Assembly: GCF_002959775.1 (NCBI RefSeq)
Contig: NZ_PPCX01000002.1
Coordinates: forward strand, 1-64,000
Reading direction: 5' to 3'
DNA: 64,000 bases
Origin: Veillonella rogosae JCM 15642
GTDB lineage: Bacteria; Bacillota; Negativicutes; Veillonellales; Veillonellaceae
Shown: positions 51,948-61,670 of the stretch, one piece after another
Position numbering within the stretch: position 1 is the first letter of the stretch
Layout: each line of letters starts with the position of its first letter
Notes under the pieces: model-generated
What the model was told of the DNA's origin: nothing
What the model saw: the letters and a program-made list of their open reading frames with translations, nothing else
The model's database searches: none
Made by a program: the position numbers and the translations under genes

Positions 51948-53141
51948 ATGAGCTTTTCTCTTCCTGAACGGGTTACCTTAAAAGGTCCTAATTTTATTCG
52001 TGAAGTATTTGAACGTGGTGTAGGGGTAGAAGGTTTTATCAGCTTTGGTATTGGTAATCCTGCACCTGAAGCCATTCCTGTTGAGGTTATTGAACAGGCT
52101 TTTGATGAAGTGGTTCATTCTAATCCGATGAGCCTTTTACAATATGGTCCTATGCAAGGTGATGCCCGACTAGCTGAGCTTACATTGGAGCGTTTAGTAA
52201 AAACACATAAGATGAGCCCAGAAGGTCAAGGACTCATTATCTCTAATGGGGCTGGTCAATTATTAGGTCTTGTACCGATTACTGTATTAGAACCAGGCGA
52301 TGAAGTATATATGGATGAGTTTACTTTTACCAGTGCTATTAATTCCGTACGAAATATGGGGGGGAAAGCATTAGGTATTAAAACAGATGAGCACGGCATG
52401 ATTCCAAGTGAATTAGAGAAAGCTGCTCAATCTGGCAAGGGAAAATATATTTATCTCATTCCTAACTTCCAAAATCCAACAGGCATTACGATGCCGTTGG
52501 AACGCCGTAAAGAAATTTATGCTATTGCATCTAAGTATGATTTGTTTATCTATGAAGATGATCCATATGGTGAAATTCGATTTGCTGGAGAATACATCCC
52601 GACCTTTAAATCTTTTGATTCAGAAGATCGCGTTCTTTATGCAGGTTCTTATTCCAAGACATTATCTGCAGGCTTGCGTGTAGGTTTCTTATTTGGCCCA
52701 GCGAAGGTAATAGAAGCTATTCAAGCATTAAAAAATAATACAGCAGGTCAAATGCCATTAGTCACTCAAAAAGTTGTGGCTAAAGTGCTAGATACGATTG
52801 ACTATGATGAGCATTTAGATAATGTGCGCAACGTATATAAAATGAAATGCGATGCTTTACTTAACGCTTTTGACAAGTATGCCAGCTCTAAAGTTCATTT
52901 AACTAAGCCTACAGGAGGTATGTTTGCATGGATGACCATGCCAGCTGAAGTTAACTGTGATGACTTCTTTGAAGCATGTATGGACCGCAATGTAGGGATT
53001 ATTAAATGTGGTGCCTTTGCGGCAGATGGTGCAGACGAAGGCCATGCGTTCCGCTTGAGCTATACGGTGCCAACTGTAGAAGAAATTACAAAGGGGATGG
53101 AAATTCTAGGTGCTTTAACTAAAGAATTCTGTGGCGAGTAA
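51948..53141 (+). CDS. PLP-dependent aminotransferase (class I/II, MocR/2-aminoadipate type)
   Basis: 397 residues, fold type I. ISNGAGQLLGLVPITVLEPG and YLIPNFQNPTGITM (about 172-185) resemble the 2-aminoadipate aminotransferase group; the PLP lysine is in SYSKTLSAGLRVGF (about 237). No N-terminal GntR domain, so it is an enzyme rather than a MocR regulator. AAAGAGG lies before the ATG. The amino-acid substrate cannot be read from the sequence. Confidence 0.88.
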   Translation: MSFSLPERVTLKGPNFIREVFERGVGVEGFISFGIGNPAPEAIPVEVIEQAFDEVVHSNPMSLLQYGPMQGDARLAELTLERLVKTHKMSPEGQGLIISNGAGQLLGLVPITVLEPGDEVYMDEFTFTSAINSVRNMGGKALGIKTDEHGMIPSELEKAAQSGKGKYIYLIPNFQNPTGITMPLERRKEIYAIASKYDLFIYEDDPYGEIRFAGEYIPTFKSFDSEDRVLYAGSYSKTLSAGLRVGFLFGPAKVIEAIQALKNNTAGQMPLVTQKVVAKVLDTIDYDEHLDNVRNVYKMKCDALLNAFDKYASSKVHLTKPTGGMFAWMTMPAEVNCDDFFEACMDRNVGIIKCGAFAADGADEGHAFRLSYTVPTVEEITKGMEILGALTKEFCGE

Positions 53142-53145
53142 TATA

Positions 53146-53196
53146 TTGATAATTTTTGATATGACGTGATACAATGTAACAGTAGATACATTGTAT
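53146..53196 (+). promoter_or_regulatory. Promoter with overlapping inverted-repeat operator before the Mrp gene
   Basis: TTGATA (53146-53151), 18-bp spacer, TACAAT (53170-53175). A perfect inverted repeat, ATACAATGTA (53169-53178) and TACATTGTAT (53187-53196) with an 8-base spacer, covers the -10 and the start site. No T-run follows, so it is better read as a repressor site than as a terminator. The regulator is not known. Confidence 0.55.
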
Positions 53197-53264
53197 TTAC
53201 CATATAAACAAAAGGTTTTACATATAGATGTGAGGTAGTTCCTCCAAGAAAGTAGGTGTATACT

Positions 53265-54098
53265 ATGGGTTGCGGTAGCAGCAGTGATTGTGGCGGATGC
53301 CCATCTCAATCTTCTGGTTGCGGTGGCGGCGCTCCTCAACAACCTCAAGATCTTACAGCTCAATTACACGAGCTTAGTTCTGTTAAACATGTAATCGGCG
53401 TAGTATCTGGTAAAGGTGGCGTAGGTAAATCCTCCGTTACGAGCTTGATGGCCATTACAATGGCGCGTAAAGGTTACAAAGTAGGTATCCTCGATGCGGA
53501 TATTACAGGTCCTTCCATTCCTAAGATGTTCGGCATCAAGGAAAAAGCATATGCTGACGAAATTGGCATGTATCCTGTAAAATCTAAAGGCGGTATTGAC
53601 GTTATGTCTGTTAACCTCCTTTTGGAAAACGATACAGATCCTGTTTTATGGCGTGGTCCTATTCTAGGCAATGTTGTAAAACAATTCTATACAGATGTAA
53701 TTTGGAAAGACATCGATTATTTATTCGTTGATATGCCACCAGGAACAGGTGACGTAGCGATTACAGTTTACCAATCCTTGAAATTGGATGGTATTATCAT
53801 CGTTACATCTCCTCAAGACTTGGTATCCATGATTGTTGAAAAAGCAGTAAAAATGGCTGATTTAATGCAAGTGCCTATTATTGGTGTAGTGGAAAACTAC
53901 TCTTATTTCCATTGCCCAGATAACGGTAAGGATTACCAAATCTTTGGTGAAAGCCACATTGAAGAAATCCTTCAAAAATACGGTCTATTATTGTTGAACC
54001 GTTTACCAATTGATCCAACTATTGCAAACCTTTGCGACCAAGGTGATATTGAGTCTATCGAAAAAACAAACTTAGAGAACGTATCTCTACCTGAATAG
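53265..54098 (+). CDS. Mrp/NBP35-type iron-sulfur carrier ATPase
   Basis: 277-residue P-loop ATPase of the Mrp/ApbC/NBP35 group, scaffolds or carriers for [4Fe-4S] clusters. Deviant Walker A VVSGKGGVGKSSVTSLMA (about 45-62), DADITGPSIPKMFG, and VDMPPGTGDVAITVYQ. Before the ATPase domain is a Cys-rich tail (residues 3-22: CGSSSDCGGC...SGC), as in anaerobes. It lacks the DUF59 domain. The ATG at 53265 follows AGGTG; an in-frame GTG at 53256 is less likely. Confidence 0.9.
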   Translation: MGCGSSSDCGGCPSQSSGCGGGAPQQPQDLTAQLHELSSVKHVIGVVSGKGGVGKSSVTSLMAITMARKGYKVGILDADITGPSIPKMFGIKEKAYADEIGMYPVKSKGGIDVMSVNLLLENDTDPVLWRGPILGNVVKQFYTDVIWKDIDYLFVDMPPGTGDVAITVYQSLKLDGIIIVTSPQDLVSMIVEKAVKMADLMQVPIIGVVENYSYFHCPDNGKDYQIFGESHIEEILQKYGLLLLNRLPIDPTIANLCDQGDIESIEKTNLENVSLPE

Positions 54099-54114
54099 GA
54101 TTTATATGATAATG

Positions 54115-54149
54115 AAAGCTGTGCATACCTAGTGATGCACAGCTTTTTC
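54115..54149 (+). terminator. Intrinsic terminator after the Mrp gene
   Basis: AAAGCTGTGCAT pairs with ATGCACAGCTTT, then TTCTC. Confidence 0.88.
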
Positions 54150-54236
54150 TCACATATTTTTATTTTGTAATATATTATATTTATCATAAGAAGATATAAA
54201 TATATTTTTGTTTTTTCCTATGTAGGAGGTATGTGT

Positions 54237-55637
54237 ATGAAAAAACTATTAAACTGGATTATTCCAGCGGCCTTCGGGTTAGGCCTTTGGTTTATTCCGA
54301 CTCCAGAGGGGTTAACTCCTCAATCTTGGCATTTATTCGCCATCTTTGTTGCTACTATCGTAGGCTTTATTACTCAGCCGTTACCGATTGGTGGCGTATC
54401 CATCGTTGTTATTACTGTGGCTGCTTTGACAGGTACGTTGAAAATCGGCGAAGCTATCTCTGGTTTTGCTAACTCTGCTATCTGGTTAATCGTAGGCGCT
54501 TTCTTATTCTCTCGTGGCTTTATTAAAACTGGTTTGGGGAAACGTATTGCGTATAACTTGATTTCTGCTTTTGGTAGCAGTTCATTACGTTTGGCATACG
54601 CATTGGCTTTATCTGATTTGATTTTGGCTCCAGCAACACCATCTAACACAGCTCGTGTGGGTGGCGTTATCATGCCAATTACTACAAGTTTGGCAAAAGC
54701 TTTCGGTTCTGAGCCTCAAGATGGTCCTCGTAAAATTGGTTCCTTCTTGATGCAATCTATTTACCAAGTAAATACGATTACATCTGCTATGTTCCAAACA
54801 TCCATGGCTGGTAATACCTTGGTTGCTGCTTTAGCACTTCAATCTTTTGGTATTGGCATTACTTGGGGTGATTGGGCTATGGCTGCCATCGTGCCTGGTA
54901 TCATTGCATTGCTTATTATGCCGTACTTCATTTACAAAGTATATCCACCTGAAATTAGAGACGCTCGCGAAGCACAACAAATGATTCGTGAAGAGTTAAA
55001 AGGTCTTGGTAAAATGTCTTTCCAAGAATGGGTTATGCTTGGCGTATTTATCTTGGCATTAGTATTGTGGGCTACATCTCAATTCACTAAACTTGATGCT
55101 ACAACAGTTGCATTCTTAGGCATTTCTATTTTGCTTGCTACAGGCGTTCTTATTTGGGACGATGTTAAAAGTGAAAAAGGTGCTTGGGATACATTAGTTT
55201 GGATGGGTACATTGATGGGCTTTGCCGGTTTCCTTTCCAAATTGGGCTTCATTAAATGGGCCACAGTTCAAGTGGGTGGCGTTATCCCTGAAGGTTCTTG
55301 GGTGATTGCTTTTGTTATAGCAGTTCTTGTTAATACGTATGCACACTATGTATTTGCATCCTTAACAGCACATATTTCTGCAATGTTCGTAGCATTCTCT
55401 GCAATCGCTATTTCTGCAGGTGCACCACCAATGTTGACATTGTTGATGATCGCATTCACATCTAACTTGTGTATGTCCTTAACTCACTATGCAGCAGGTC
55501 CATCCCCAGTAATCTTTAACACTGGTTATGTTCCTCAAAATACATGGTGGAAACTTGGTTTCTTCGCATCCGTAATCAACTTAATCATCTTCATGGGCCT
55601 TGGTTCCGTATGGATGAAATTGATTGGCATGTGGTAA
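54237..55637 (+). CDS. DASS-family anion symporter (SLC13-like)
   Basis: 466 residues with about 12 membrane spans, divalent anion:sodium symporter family. The family signatures are visible: AIWLIVGAFLFSRGFIKTGLG (about 83), SDLILAPATPSNTARVGGVI (about 128-147, with the SNT substrate motif), and a second SLTHYAAGPSPVIF (about 423) for the other half. Typical substrates are malate, succinate, citrate or tartrate. AGGAGG at 54224-54229 is too close to the ATG at 54231 but well placed for 54237. A C4-dicarboxylate role fits the lactate and dicarboxylate lifestyle of Veillonella (inference). Confidence 0.88.
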   Translation: MKKLLNWIIPAAFGLGLWFIPTPEGLTPQSWHLFAIFVATIVGFITQPLPIGGVSIVVITVAALTGTLKIGEAISGFANSAIWLIVGAFLFSRGFIKTGLGKRIAYNLISAFGSSSLRLAYALALSDLILAPATPSNTARVGGVIMPITTSLAKAFGSEPQDGPRKIGSFLMQSIYQVNTITSAMFQTSMAGNTLVAALALQSFGIGITWGDWAMAAIVPGIIALLIMPYFIYKVYPPEIRDAREAQQMIREELKGLGKMSFQEWVMLGVFILALVLWATSQFTKLDATTVAFLGISILLATGVLIWDDVKSEKGAWDTLVWMGTLMGFAGFLSKLGFIKWATVQVGGVIPEGSWVIAFVIAVLVNTYAHYVFASLTAHISAMFVAFSAIAISAGAPPMLTLLMIAFTSNLCMSLTHYAAGPSPVIFNTGYVPQNTWWKLGFFASVINLIIFMGLGSVWMKLIGMW

Positions 55638-55726
55638 GAAGTAATCCTGATAATTTTATATGGTCGTAGTATATATAATTGTAAATTTTAATGATTTAGA
55701 GTTGTATGTATTTACAATGTATGTTG

Positions 55727-55756
55727 AAAGTCGCTCCGAAAGGGGCGGCTTTTTTA
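55727..55756 (+). terminator. Intrinsic terminator after the DASS transporter
   Basis: AAAGTCGCTCC, loop GAAA, GGGGCGGCTTTTTT with two G-T pairs. Confidence 0.87.
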
Positions 55757-55890
55757 TGATAAAATATTAGTAATTAATATATTATTAATGTATATATCGT
55801 AAAATTAAAAAGTAAATAATCTATAAAATTGAACGAATTTAAAACTATTCATGATATTGTACAAATTCTATTTGTGCATAGGAGGGAATT

Positions 55891-57240
55891 ATGAAGTTTG
55901 ATAATGAACAGTTACTAAAATATATTGGTGCTTGTACTTCACCATACCATACGGTAGATACAAGTTTACAAATGTTGTTAGACTCTGGTTTTACTGAACT
56001 TAGTTTAGACGATGAGTGGCAACTAGATTCGGGTTCTTATGTAGTAAATGTTTTTGGCACTACATTGTTTGCTTTTCATATAGGCAAGAAACCTGAAGCT
56101 ACATTGCGTATTGCTTCGGCTCATACTGATTTCCCTGCTATTCGTGTTAAACCTAATCCTGTTACAACTGTGAAAGGCTATACAAAGTTAAATGTGGAAA
56201 TGTATGGTGGTCTCATTGAAAACACATGGTTAGACCGTCCATTAGGTGCTGCAGGTACCGTCGTATTAAAAGGTGATAATGCCTTTGATGTTGATTCTGT
56301 ACTAGTTGATACAAAACGGCCGATTGCTATCGTTCCCAATTTGGCAATTCACATGAATCGCTCTGTCAATGATGGGGTTAAACTAAATCGTCAAAAAGAA
56401 ATGCTTCCCATTATGATGATGGCGTCCCAACAAGATGATAATGGTGAAAGAGGTTTTGTTGATAATAGAAATCCAAGTTTATTCCCTGACACCAAGGCTC
56501 AATATGATGAGTGGAGTACTTTTTTAGCTGATGAAGTAGATTGTGATCCTTCTGAAATATTATCTTATGAAATGACCTTATATCCTGCAGAGCAAGGCTG
56601 TGTACTTGGCATAGAAAGTGATTTCATTAGTGCTCCTCGGTTAGATAATTTAACATCTTGCTTTGGTGTATTATCTGGTATTATTCAAGCTCGTAAACAT
56701 AATGCTAATGGTGTACGTTGTGCTATTCTCTTTGATAATGAAGAAGTAGGTAGTCGTACAAAACAAGGTGGGGCAGGAATGCTTTTACCTAACCTTATTA
56801 AACGTTTGTATGACGCATTAGGATATTCTAATCAAGAGATGGACAGTTTTATCTCTAAAGGCTTTATGATTTCCTCTGATGTAGCTCATGGATTACATCC
56901 TAATTATCCGGAGAAAAACGATATCACTAATATTCCTATCCTTAATAAAGGGCTTGCCCTTAAAATTGCATGTAGTCAATCTTATGCAGGGGATGCAAGA
57001 GCAATTGCTATCGTTAAGGGGCTTTGTGAAGAAGCAGGTGCAGCGTATCAAATTTATGTAAATCGTTCAGATGTTCCTGGTGGTTCAACGGTAGGTTCTA
57101 TTTCTTCCGCTATGTTGCCAATGCGTACCATCGATGTGGGCTTACCATTATTAGCAATGCATTCTGCCCGTGAGTTAATGGGTGCTAATGATCAAGAGCA
57201 ACTAAATCGATTGATGAATCATTTTTTAGGTGGTAAATAA
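55891..57240 (+). CDS. M18 family aminopeptidase
   Basis: 449-residue cytosolic zinc peptidase removing N-terminal (often acidic) residues. Metal and catalytic motifs: SAHTDFPAIRVKP (about 78-90), DNEEVGSRTKQGGAG (about 284), DVAHGLHPNYPEKN (about 330) and the final MHSARE. Length fits the aspartyl aminopeptidase family. GGAGGG precedes the ATG, with a 130-bp AT-rich leader after the transporter terminator. Confidence 0.9.
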   Translation: MKFDNEQLLKYIGACTSPYHTVDTSLQMLLDSGFTELSLDDEWQLDSGSYVVNVFGTTLFAFHIGKKPEATLRIASAHTDFPAIRVKPNPVTTVKGYTKLNVEMYGGLIENTWLDRPLGAAGTVVLKGDNAFDVDSVLVDTKRPIAIVPNLAIHMNRSVNDGVKLNRQKEMLPIMMMASQQDDNGERGFVDNRNPSLFPDTKAQYDEWSTFLADEVDCDPSEILSYEMTLYPAEQGCVLGIESDFISAPRLDNLTSCFGVLSGIIQARKHNANGVRCAILFDNEEVGSRTKQGGAGMLLPNLIKRLYDALGYSNQEMDSFISKGFMISSDVAHGLHPNYPEKNDITNIPILNKGLALKIACSQSYAGDARAIAIVKGLCEEAGAAYQIYVNRSDVPGGSTVGSISSAMLPMRTIDVGLPLLAMHSARELMGANDQEQLNRLMNHFLGGK

Positions 57241-57522
57241 TATAGAAAATAGAATTAATTCGATGTGCATCGATAAAAGACATATGATTTTTTGTAATGA
57301 ACAACAAAAATAGTATTTTATACTTTCATTATTGATATAATCCTTTAAATATACTGAAAATATTGTATAATAGTTATATGTTATTATGAATATAAAACTC
57401 ATCATAAATTTTGATGAGCTATCCAAACATATTATTTTATCTATAAGTATAGGAAATATTCATATATCAATAAAATTGAAAGCTGATAGTTCACAATTGT
57501 GGAAGCTAGTAGGAGGCAATAC

Positions 57523-60500
57523 ATGAGAAAAATTAAATCCGTATTGGTTGCCAACCGTGGTGAGATTGCGATCCGCGTGTTCCGTGCATGTAATGAAATG
57601 GGTATTAAAACTGTAGCCATTTATTCTAAAGAGGATACATTATCCTTGCATCGTAACCAAGCTGACGAAGCTTACCTCGTAGGGGAAGGTAAAAAACCAG
57701 TTGACGCATATCTCGACATTGAAGATATCATCCGTATTGCAAAAGAACATGACATCGATGCTATCCATCCTGGTTATGGTTTCTTATCTGAAAATGAAGG
57801 CTTTGCTCGTCGATGCGAAGAAGAAGGTATTATCTTTATCGGCCCAAAAATCAAACACTTAAATATGTTTGGTGATAAAGTTAATGCTCGTGAGCAAGCG
57901 AAATTAGCACAAATCCCAATGATTCCTGGTTCTGATGGAGCGTTAAAAGATTATGCTCAATTAGAAGAATTCGCTAATACACATGGCTTCCCATTGATGA
58001 TTAAAGCCGTTAATGGCGGCGGTGGCCGTGGTATGCGTGAAGTTCATCGCAAAGAAGACCTTCGTGATGCATATGATCGCGCTAAGTCTGAAGCGAAAGC
58101 AGCATTCGGTGACGATGATGTATATGTAGAAAAACTCATCGTAGAACCTAAACATATTGAAGTTCAAATCTTAGGTGACGAACATGGCAATGTAGTTCAT
58201 TTACATGAACGTGACTGCTCCGTTCAACGTCGTCACCAAAAAGTAGTTGAAATGGCGCCAGCTTTTGCGTTGTCCTTAGAAACTCGTAAAGCTGTATGTG
58301 ATGCTGCTGTTAAAATCATGAAAAATGTTGAATACGTTAATGCTGGTACTGTAGAGTTCTTAGTAACAGCGGACGGTAACTTCTACTTCATCGAAGTTAA
58401 CCCTCGTATTCAAGTAGAACATACTGTAACAGAAATGATTACAGACATCGATATTGTTCATGCTCAAATTAGAATTGCTGAAGGCTACAATTTACATAGC
58501 CCAGAAGTAGGTATTCCTGAGCAAGATCAAGTTCCTTGTAAAGGTACTGCTATCCAATGTCGTATCACTACAGAAGACCCTAAGAATAACTTCATGCCTG
58601 ATACAGGTAAAATCTTGGCTTACCGTAGTTCCGGTGGTTTTGGCATCCGTCTTGACTCCGGTAATGCTTTCACCGGCGCCGTAGTAACACCTTACTACGA
58701 TTCCTTGCTTGTAAAAGCAACCGCCTTCGGTCCTAACAACGAAGAAACAATTCGTAAAATGCTTCGTTGCTTGAAAGAGTTCCGTATTCGTGGCGTAAAA
58801 ACAAATATTCACTTCTTAATCAATGTATTGGAACATCCTGAATTCCAAAGCGGTTCTTATAATGTAAACTTTATTGAAGAACATCCTGAATTGTTTGAAT
58901 TGAAACCAGATCGTGACCGTGGTACTAAATTGTTGCGTTACATTGCCGATGTAACAATCAATGGTTACTCTGGCGCAGGTCCTCAAGAGGTTCCTGACTT
59001 TGATCCAATTCAAATGCCACCTACTTTGGATGTAAGTCCAGCGGCTGGTACAAAACAAAAATTTGATGAACTTGGTCCTGATAAATTTAGCAAATGGTTA
59101 TCTGAACAAAAACAAGTATTCTTCACAGATACTACATGGCGTGATGCTCATCAATCCTTGTTTGCTACACGTCTTCGCACAATCGATATGGCTCGCGTAG
59201 CTGGTCATGCTGCCAAAGGTGTGCCTAACTTATTCTCTTTAGAATGTTGGGGCGGTGCTACCTTTGACGTTTCTTACCGTTTCTTACATGAAGATCCATG
59301 GGAACGCTTACGCATGTTCCGTCGCGAAGTGCCTAACACATTGCTTCAAATGCTCCTTCGCGGTGCCAATGCAGTAGGTTATACATCTTATCCTGATAAT
59401 GTTGTTCGTCAATTCATTCAACGCGCAGCAGCTAACGGTGTTGATGTATTCCGCGTATTTGATAGCTTGAACAGCCTTGATAATATGCATGTTGCAATCG
59501 ATGAAGTGCGTGCACAAAATAAATTAGCTGAAGTTGCATTGTGCTACACTGGCGATATCCTTGATGGTTCTCGTACAAAATACAACTTGGACTACTATGT
59601 AAGCATGGCGAAAGAGCTTGAAAAAGCAGGTGCTAATATCATCGCTATTAAAGACATGGCTGGTCTGTTGAAACCTCAAGCAGCGTATAATCTTGTGTCT
59701 GCCTTAAAAGATGCCGTTACTGTACCAATTCATTTGCATACTCATGAAGGTTCTGGTAACTCTATCTATACATATGGTCGTGCAGTAGATGCTGGCGTAG
59801 ACGTAATCGACTTAGCATACTCAGCATTTGCTAATGGTACATCTCAACCTAGCATGAACTCCATGTACTATGCTTTGTCTGGTCATGAACGTCAACCTGA
59901 AATGAACATCGACTACATGGAAGAAATGTCTCACTACTTCGGTAGTATTCGTCCATACTATAAAGGTGTAGATAAAGCAGAAGCATATCCAAACACTGAG
60001 GTATATCAACACGAAATGCCAGGTGGTCAATATTCTAACTTGCAACAACAAGCTAAGATGGTTGGCCTTGGCGATCGTTGGGCTGATATCAAGAAAATGT
60101 ACCACCAAGTAAATATGATGTTTGGTGATATCATTAAAGTAACACCATCCTCTAAAGTTGTAGGCGATATGACATTGTACATGGTTCAAAACAACTTGAC
60201 TGAAAAAGATATTTACGAAAAAGGTGATGTATTAGACTTCCCTCAATCCGTAGTTGAATTCTTTGAAGGTCGTCTTGGCACTCCATACCAAGGTTTCCCT
60301 GAAGAGTTACAAAAAATTATCTTGAAAGGCGCTAAACCAATCACAGTTCGTCCTGGTGCAGTACTGCCTCCAACAGATTTTGAACATATTCGTCATGAAT
60401 TAAGTGAAATGGGTGCCCAAACAACTGATGAAGATATCAGTGCATACTGCTTATATCCTAAGGTTTATAAAGATTACAATAAATTTGTAAACGACTTTGG

Positions 60501-60969
60501 TGATGTATCTGTACTTGATACTCCAACCTTCTTCTTTGGTATGAAACGTGGTGAAGAGATTCAAGTAACTATCGAAAAAGGTAAAACATTGATCATCAAA
60601 ATGAACGGTTTCTCTGAACCAGATGAAGATGGTAATCGCATCGTATTGTTCGAGTTCAATGGTCAACCTCGTAGCATTAAAGTTCATGATAAACATGCTA
60701 AGACTACTGGTGTTGTTCGTCGTAAAGCAGATGAATCTAACCCTGGTGAAATCGGTGCTACATTGTCTGGTTCCGTTGTTAAGATCCTTGTTAAGAATGG
60801 TCAATCCGTAGCTAAAGGTGAACCATTGATCGTTACAGAAGCGATGAAGATGGAAACAACAATTACAGCTCCGATGGACGGTATCGTAGAAGAAATTCTC
60901 GTACGTGAAGGTAGCCGCATCGAATCTGGCGACTGTTTGCTTCGCATTGAAGATGCTTTGAAACGATAA
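57523..60969 (+). CDS. pyc: Pyruvate carboxylase
   Basis: Biotin enzyme making oxaloacetate from pyruvate and bicarbonate, the entry to gluconeogenesis and C4 metabolism when growing on lactate. 1148 residues in the single-chain order: biotin carboxylase (about 1-450; GGGGRGMR, HERDCSVQRRHQKVVE), carboxyltransferase (about 530-800; DTTWRDAHQSL, KDMAGLLKPQAA) and biotinyl domain with EAMKMET (about 1105, biotin-Lys). TAGGAGG at 57508-57514 fits the ATG 57523; the frame is open back to 57499. Weak hairpin CTCATCA/TGATGAG at 57398-57418 in the leader. Confidence 0.95.
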   Translation: MRKIKSVLVANRGEIAIRVFRACNEMGIKTVAIYSKEDTLSLHRNQADEAYLVGEGKKPVDAYLDIEDIIRIAKEHDIDAIHPGYGFLSENEGFARRCEEEGIIFIGPKIKHLNMFGDKVNAREQAKLAQIPMIPGSDGALKDYAQLEEFANTHGFPLMIKAVNGGGGRGMREVHRKEDLRDAYDRAKSEAKAAFGDDDVYVEKLIVEPKHIEVQILGDEHGNVVHLHERDCSVQRRHQKVVEMAPAFALSLETRKAVCDAAVKIMKNVEYVNAGTVEFLVTADGNFYFIEVNPRIQVEHTVTEMITDIDIVHAQIRIAEGYNLHSPEVGIPEQDQVPCKGTAIQCRITTEDPKNNFMPDTGKILAYRSSGGFGIRLDSGNAFTGAVVTPYYDSLLVKATAFGPNNEETIRKMLRCLKEFRIRGVKTNIHFLINVLEHPEFQSGSYNVNFIEEHPELFELKPDRDRGTKLLRYIADVTINGYSGAGPQEVPDFDPIQMPPTLDVSPAAGTKQKFDELGPDKFSKWLSEQKQVFFTDTTWRDAHQSLFATRLRTIDMARVAGHAAKGVPNLFSLECWGGATFDVSYRFLHEDPWERLRMFRREVPNTLLQMLLRGANAVGYTSYPDNVVRQFIQRAAANGVDVFRVFDSLNSLDNMHVAIDEVRAQNKLAEVALCYTGDILDGSRTKYNLDYYVSMAKELEKAGANIIAIKDMAGLLKPQAAYNLVSALKDAVTVPIHLHTHEGSGNSIYTYGRAVDAGVDVIDLAYSAFANGTSQPSMNSMYYALSGHERQPEMNIDYMEEMSHYFGSIRPYYKGVDKAEAYPNTEVYQHEMPGGQYSNLQQQAKMVGLGDRWADIKKMYHQVNMMFGDIIKVTPSSKVVGDMTLYMVQNNLTEKDIYEKGDVLDFPQSVVEFFEGRLGTPYQGFPEELQKIILKGAKPITVRPGAVLPPTDFEHIRHELSEMGAQTTDEDISAYCLYPKVYKDYNKFVNDFGDVSVLDTPTFFFGMKRGEEIQVTIEKGKTLIIKMNGFSEPDEDGNRIVLFEFNGQPRSIKVHDKHAKTTGVVRRKADESNPGEIGATLSGSVVKILVKNGQSVAKGEPLIVTEAMKMETTITAPMDGIVEEILVREGSRIESGDCLLRIEDALKR

Positions 60970-61041
60970 GCTTAAAAGCGCTTAAAATTAAAAATATTAT
61001 TTCAAAAGTATTTCATAAAATGAAAAACTGAAGAATAATGG

Positions 61042-61077
61042 AAGAATCCCTAGGAAATCCTAGGGATTCTTTGTATT
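61042..61077 (+). terminator. Hairpin terminator after pyruvate carboxylase
   Basis: A 14-bp perfect stem (61042-61055 with 61058-61071) with only two unpaired bases between the arms, then TTGTATTTT, so the T-run is imperfect. Confidence 0.7.
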
Positions 61078-61092
61078 TTAAGGGGTTTCATG

Positions 61093-61108
61093 GTACTATA
61101 TATAGTAG
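61093..61108 (+). promoter_or_regulatory. Candidate NrdR box before nrdR
   Basis: The palindrome ACTATATATAGT (61095-61106) matches the core of the NrdR-box consensus as I recall it, about 12 of 16 positions. It lies about 60 bp before nrdR, consistent with autorepression. No second box at the usual 31-32 bp spacing is visible. Confidence 0.4.
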
Positions 61109-61167
61109 AGAAAATGGGCGTATTATGCGCAATTTCAGAGTGATTAGTAGAAAAGGAGTAGTAACAG

Positions 61168-61644
61168 ATGAGATGTCCTTATTGCCAACACACAGACACG
61201 AAGGTGACAGACTCTAGAACAACTGATGAAGGTAATAGTATTCGCCGTCGCCGGGAATGTATCAATTGTGGCCGTCGCTTTACTACCTATGAAATTATAG
61301 AAGAAGTACCACTTATGGTATTGAAGAAAAACGGACGCCGTGAATTATTTGATCGCGGTAAATTATTGAATGGCTTATTGCGCTCTTGTGATAAGCGTAC
61401 AGTACCAATGTCCGTTATGGAACAAGTAGTTAATGATGTAGAGCGCGATATTCGTAACGAAATTAATCAAGAGGTTACAACAGACCGCATTGGGGAACTT
61501 GTATTGCAACAATTGAAAGATATTGACCAAGTTGCGTATGTTCGTTTCGCCAGTGTATACCGTAAGTTCGATAATATCGATAGCTTCATGGAAGAGCTGA
61601 AAGCGCTTAAAAAATTAGATGCTAAAAAACCAAAACGCAGTTAG
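61168..61644 (+). CDS. nrdR: Transcriptional repressor NrdR
   Basis: Zinc- and nucleotide-binding repressor of ribonucleotide reductase genes. 158 residues: zinc ribbon MRCPYCQHTDTKVTDSR...CINCGRRFTTYE (residues 1-45), then an ATP-cone (about 49-139) that senses dATP/ATP. AAAGGAG precedes the ATG. Candidate targets in the window are its own 5' region and nrdG. Confidence 0.96.
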   Translation: MRCPYCQHTDTKVTDSRTTDEGNSIRRRRECINCGRRFTTYEIIEEVPLMVLKKNGRRELFDRGKLLNGLLRSCDKRTVPMSVMEQVVNDVERDIRNEINQEVTTDRIGELVLQQLKDIDQVAYVRFASVYRKFDNIDSFMEELKALKKLDAKKPKRS

Positions 61645-61670
61645 TTGATGTTACTACATAGTGAGGCTTT

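Noticed and set aside
53474-53671. Minus-strand frame inside the Mrp gene
   Set aside because: Shadow of a highly conserved P-loop ATPase frame.
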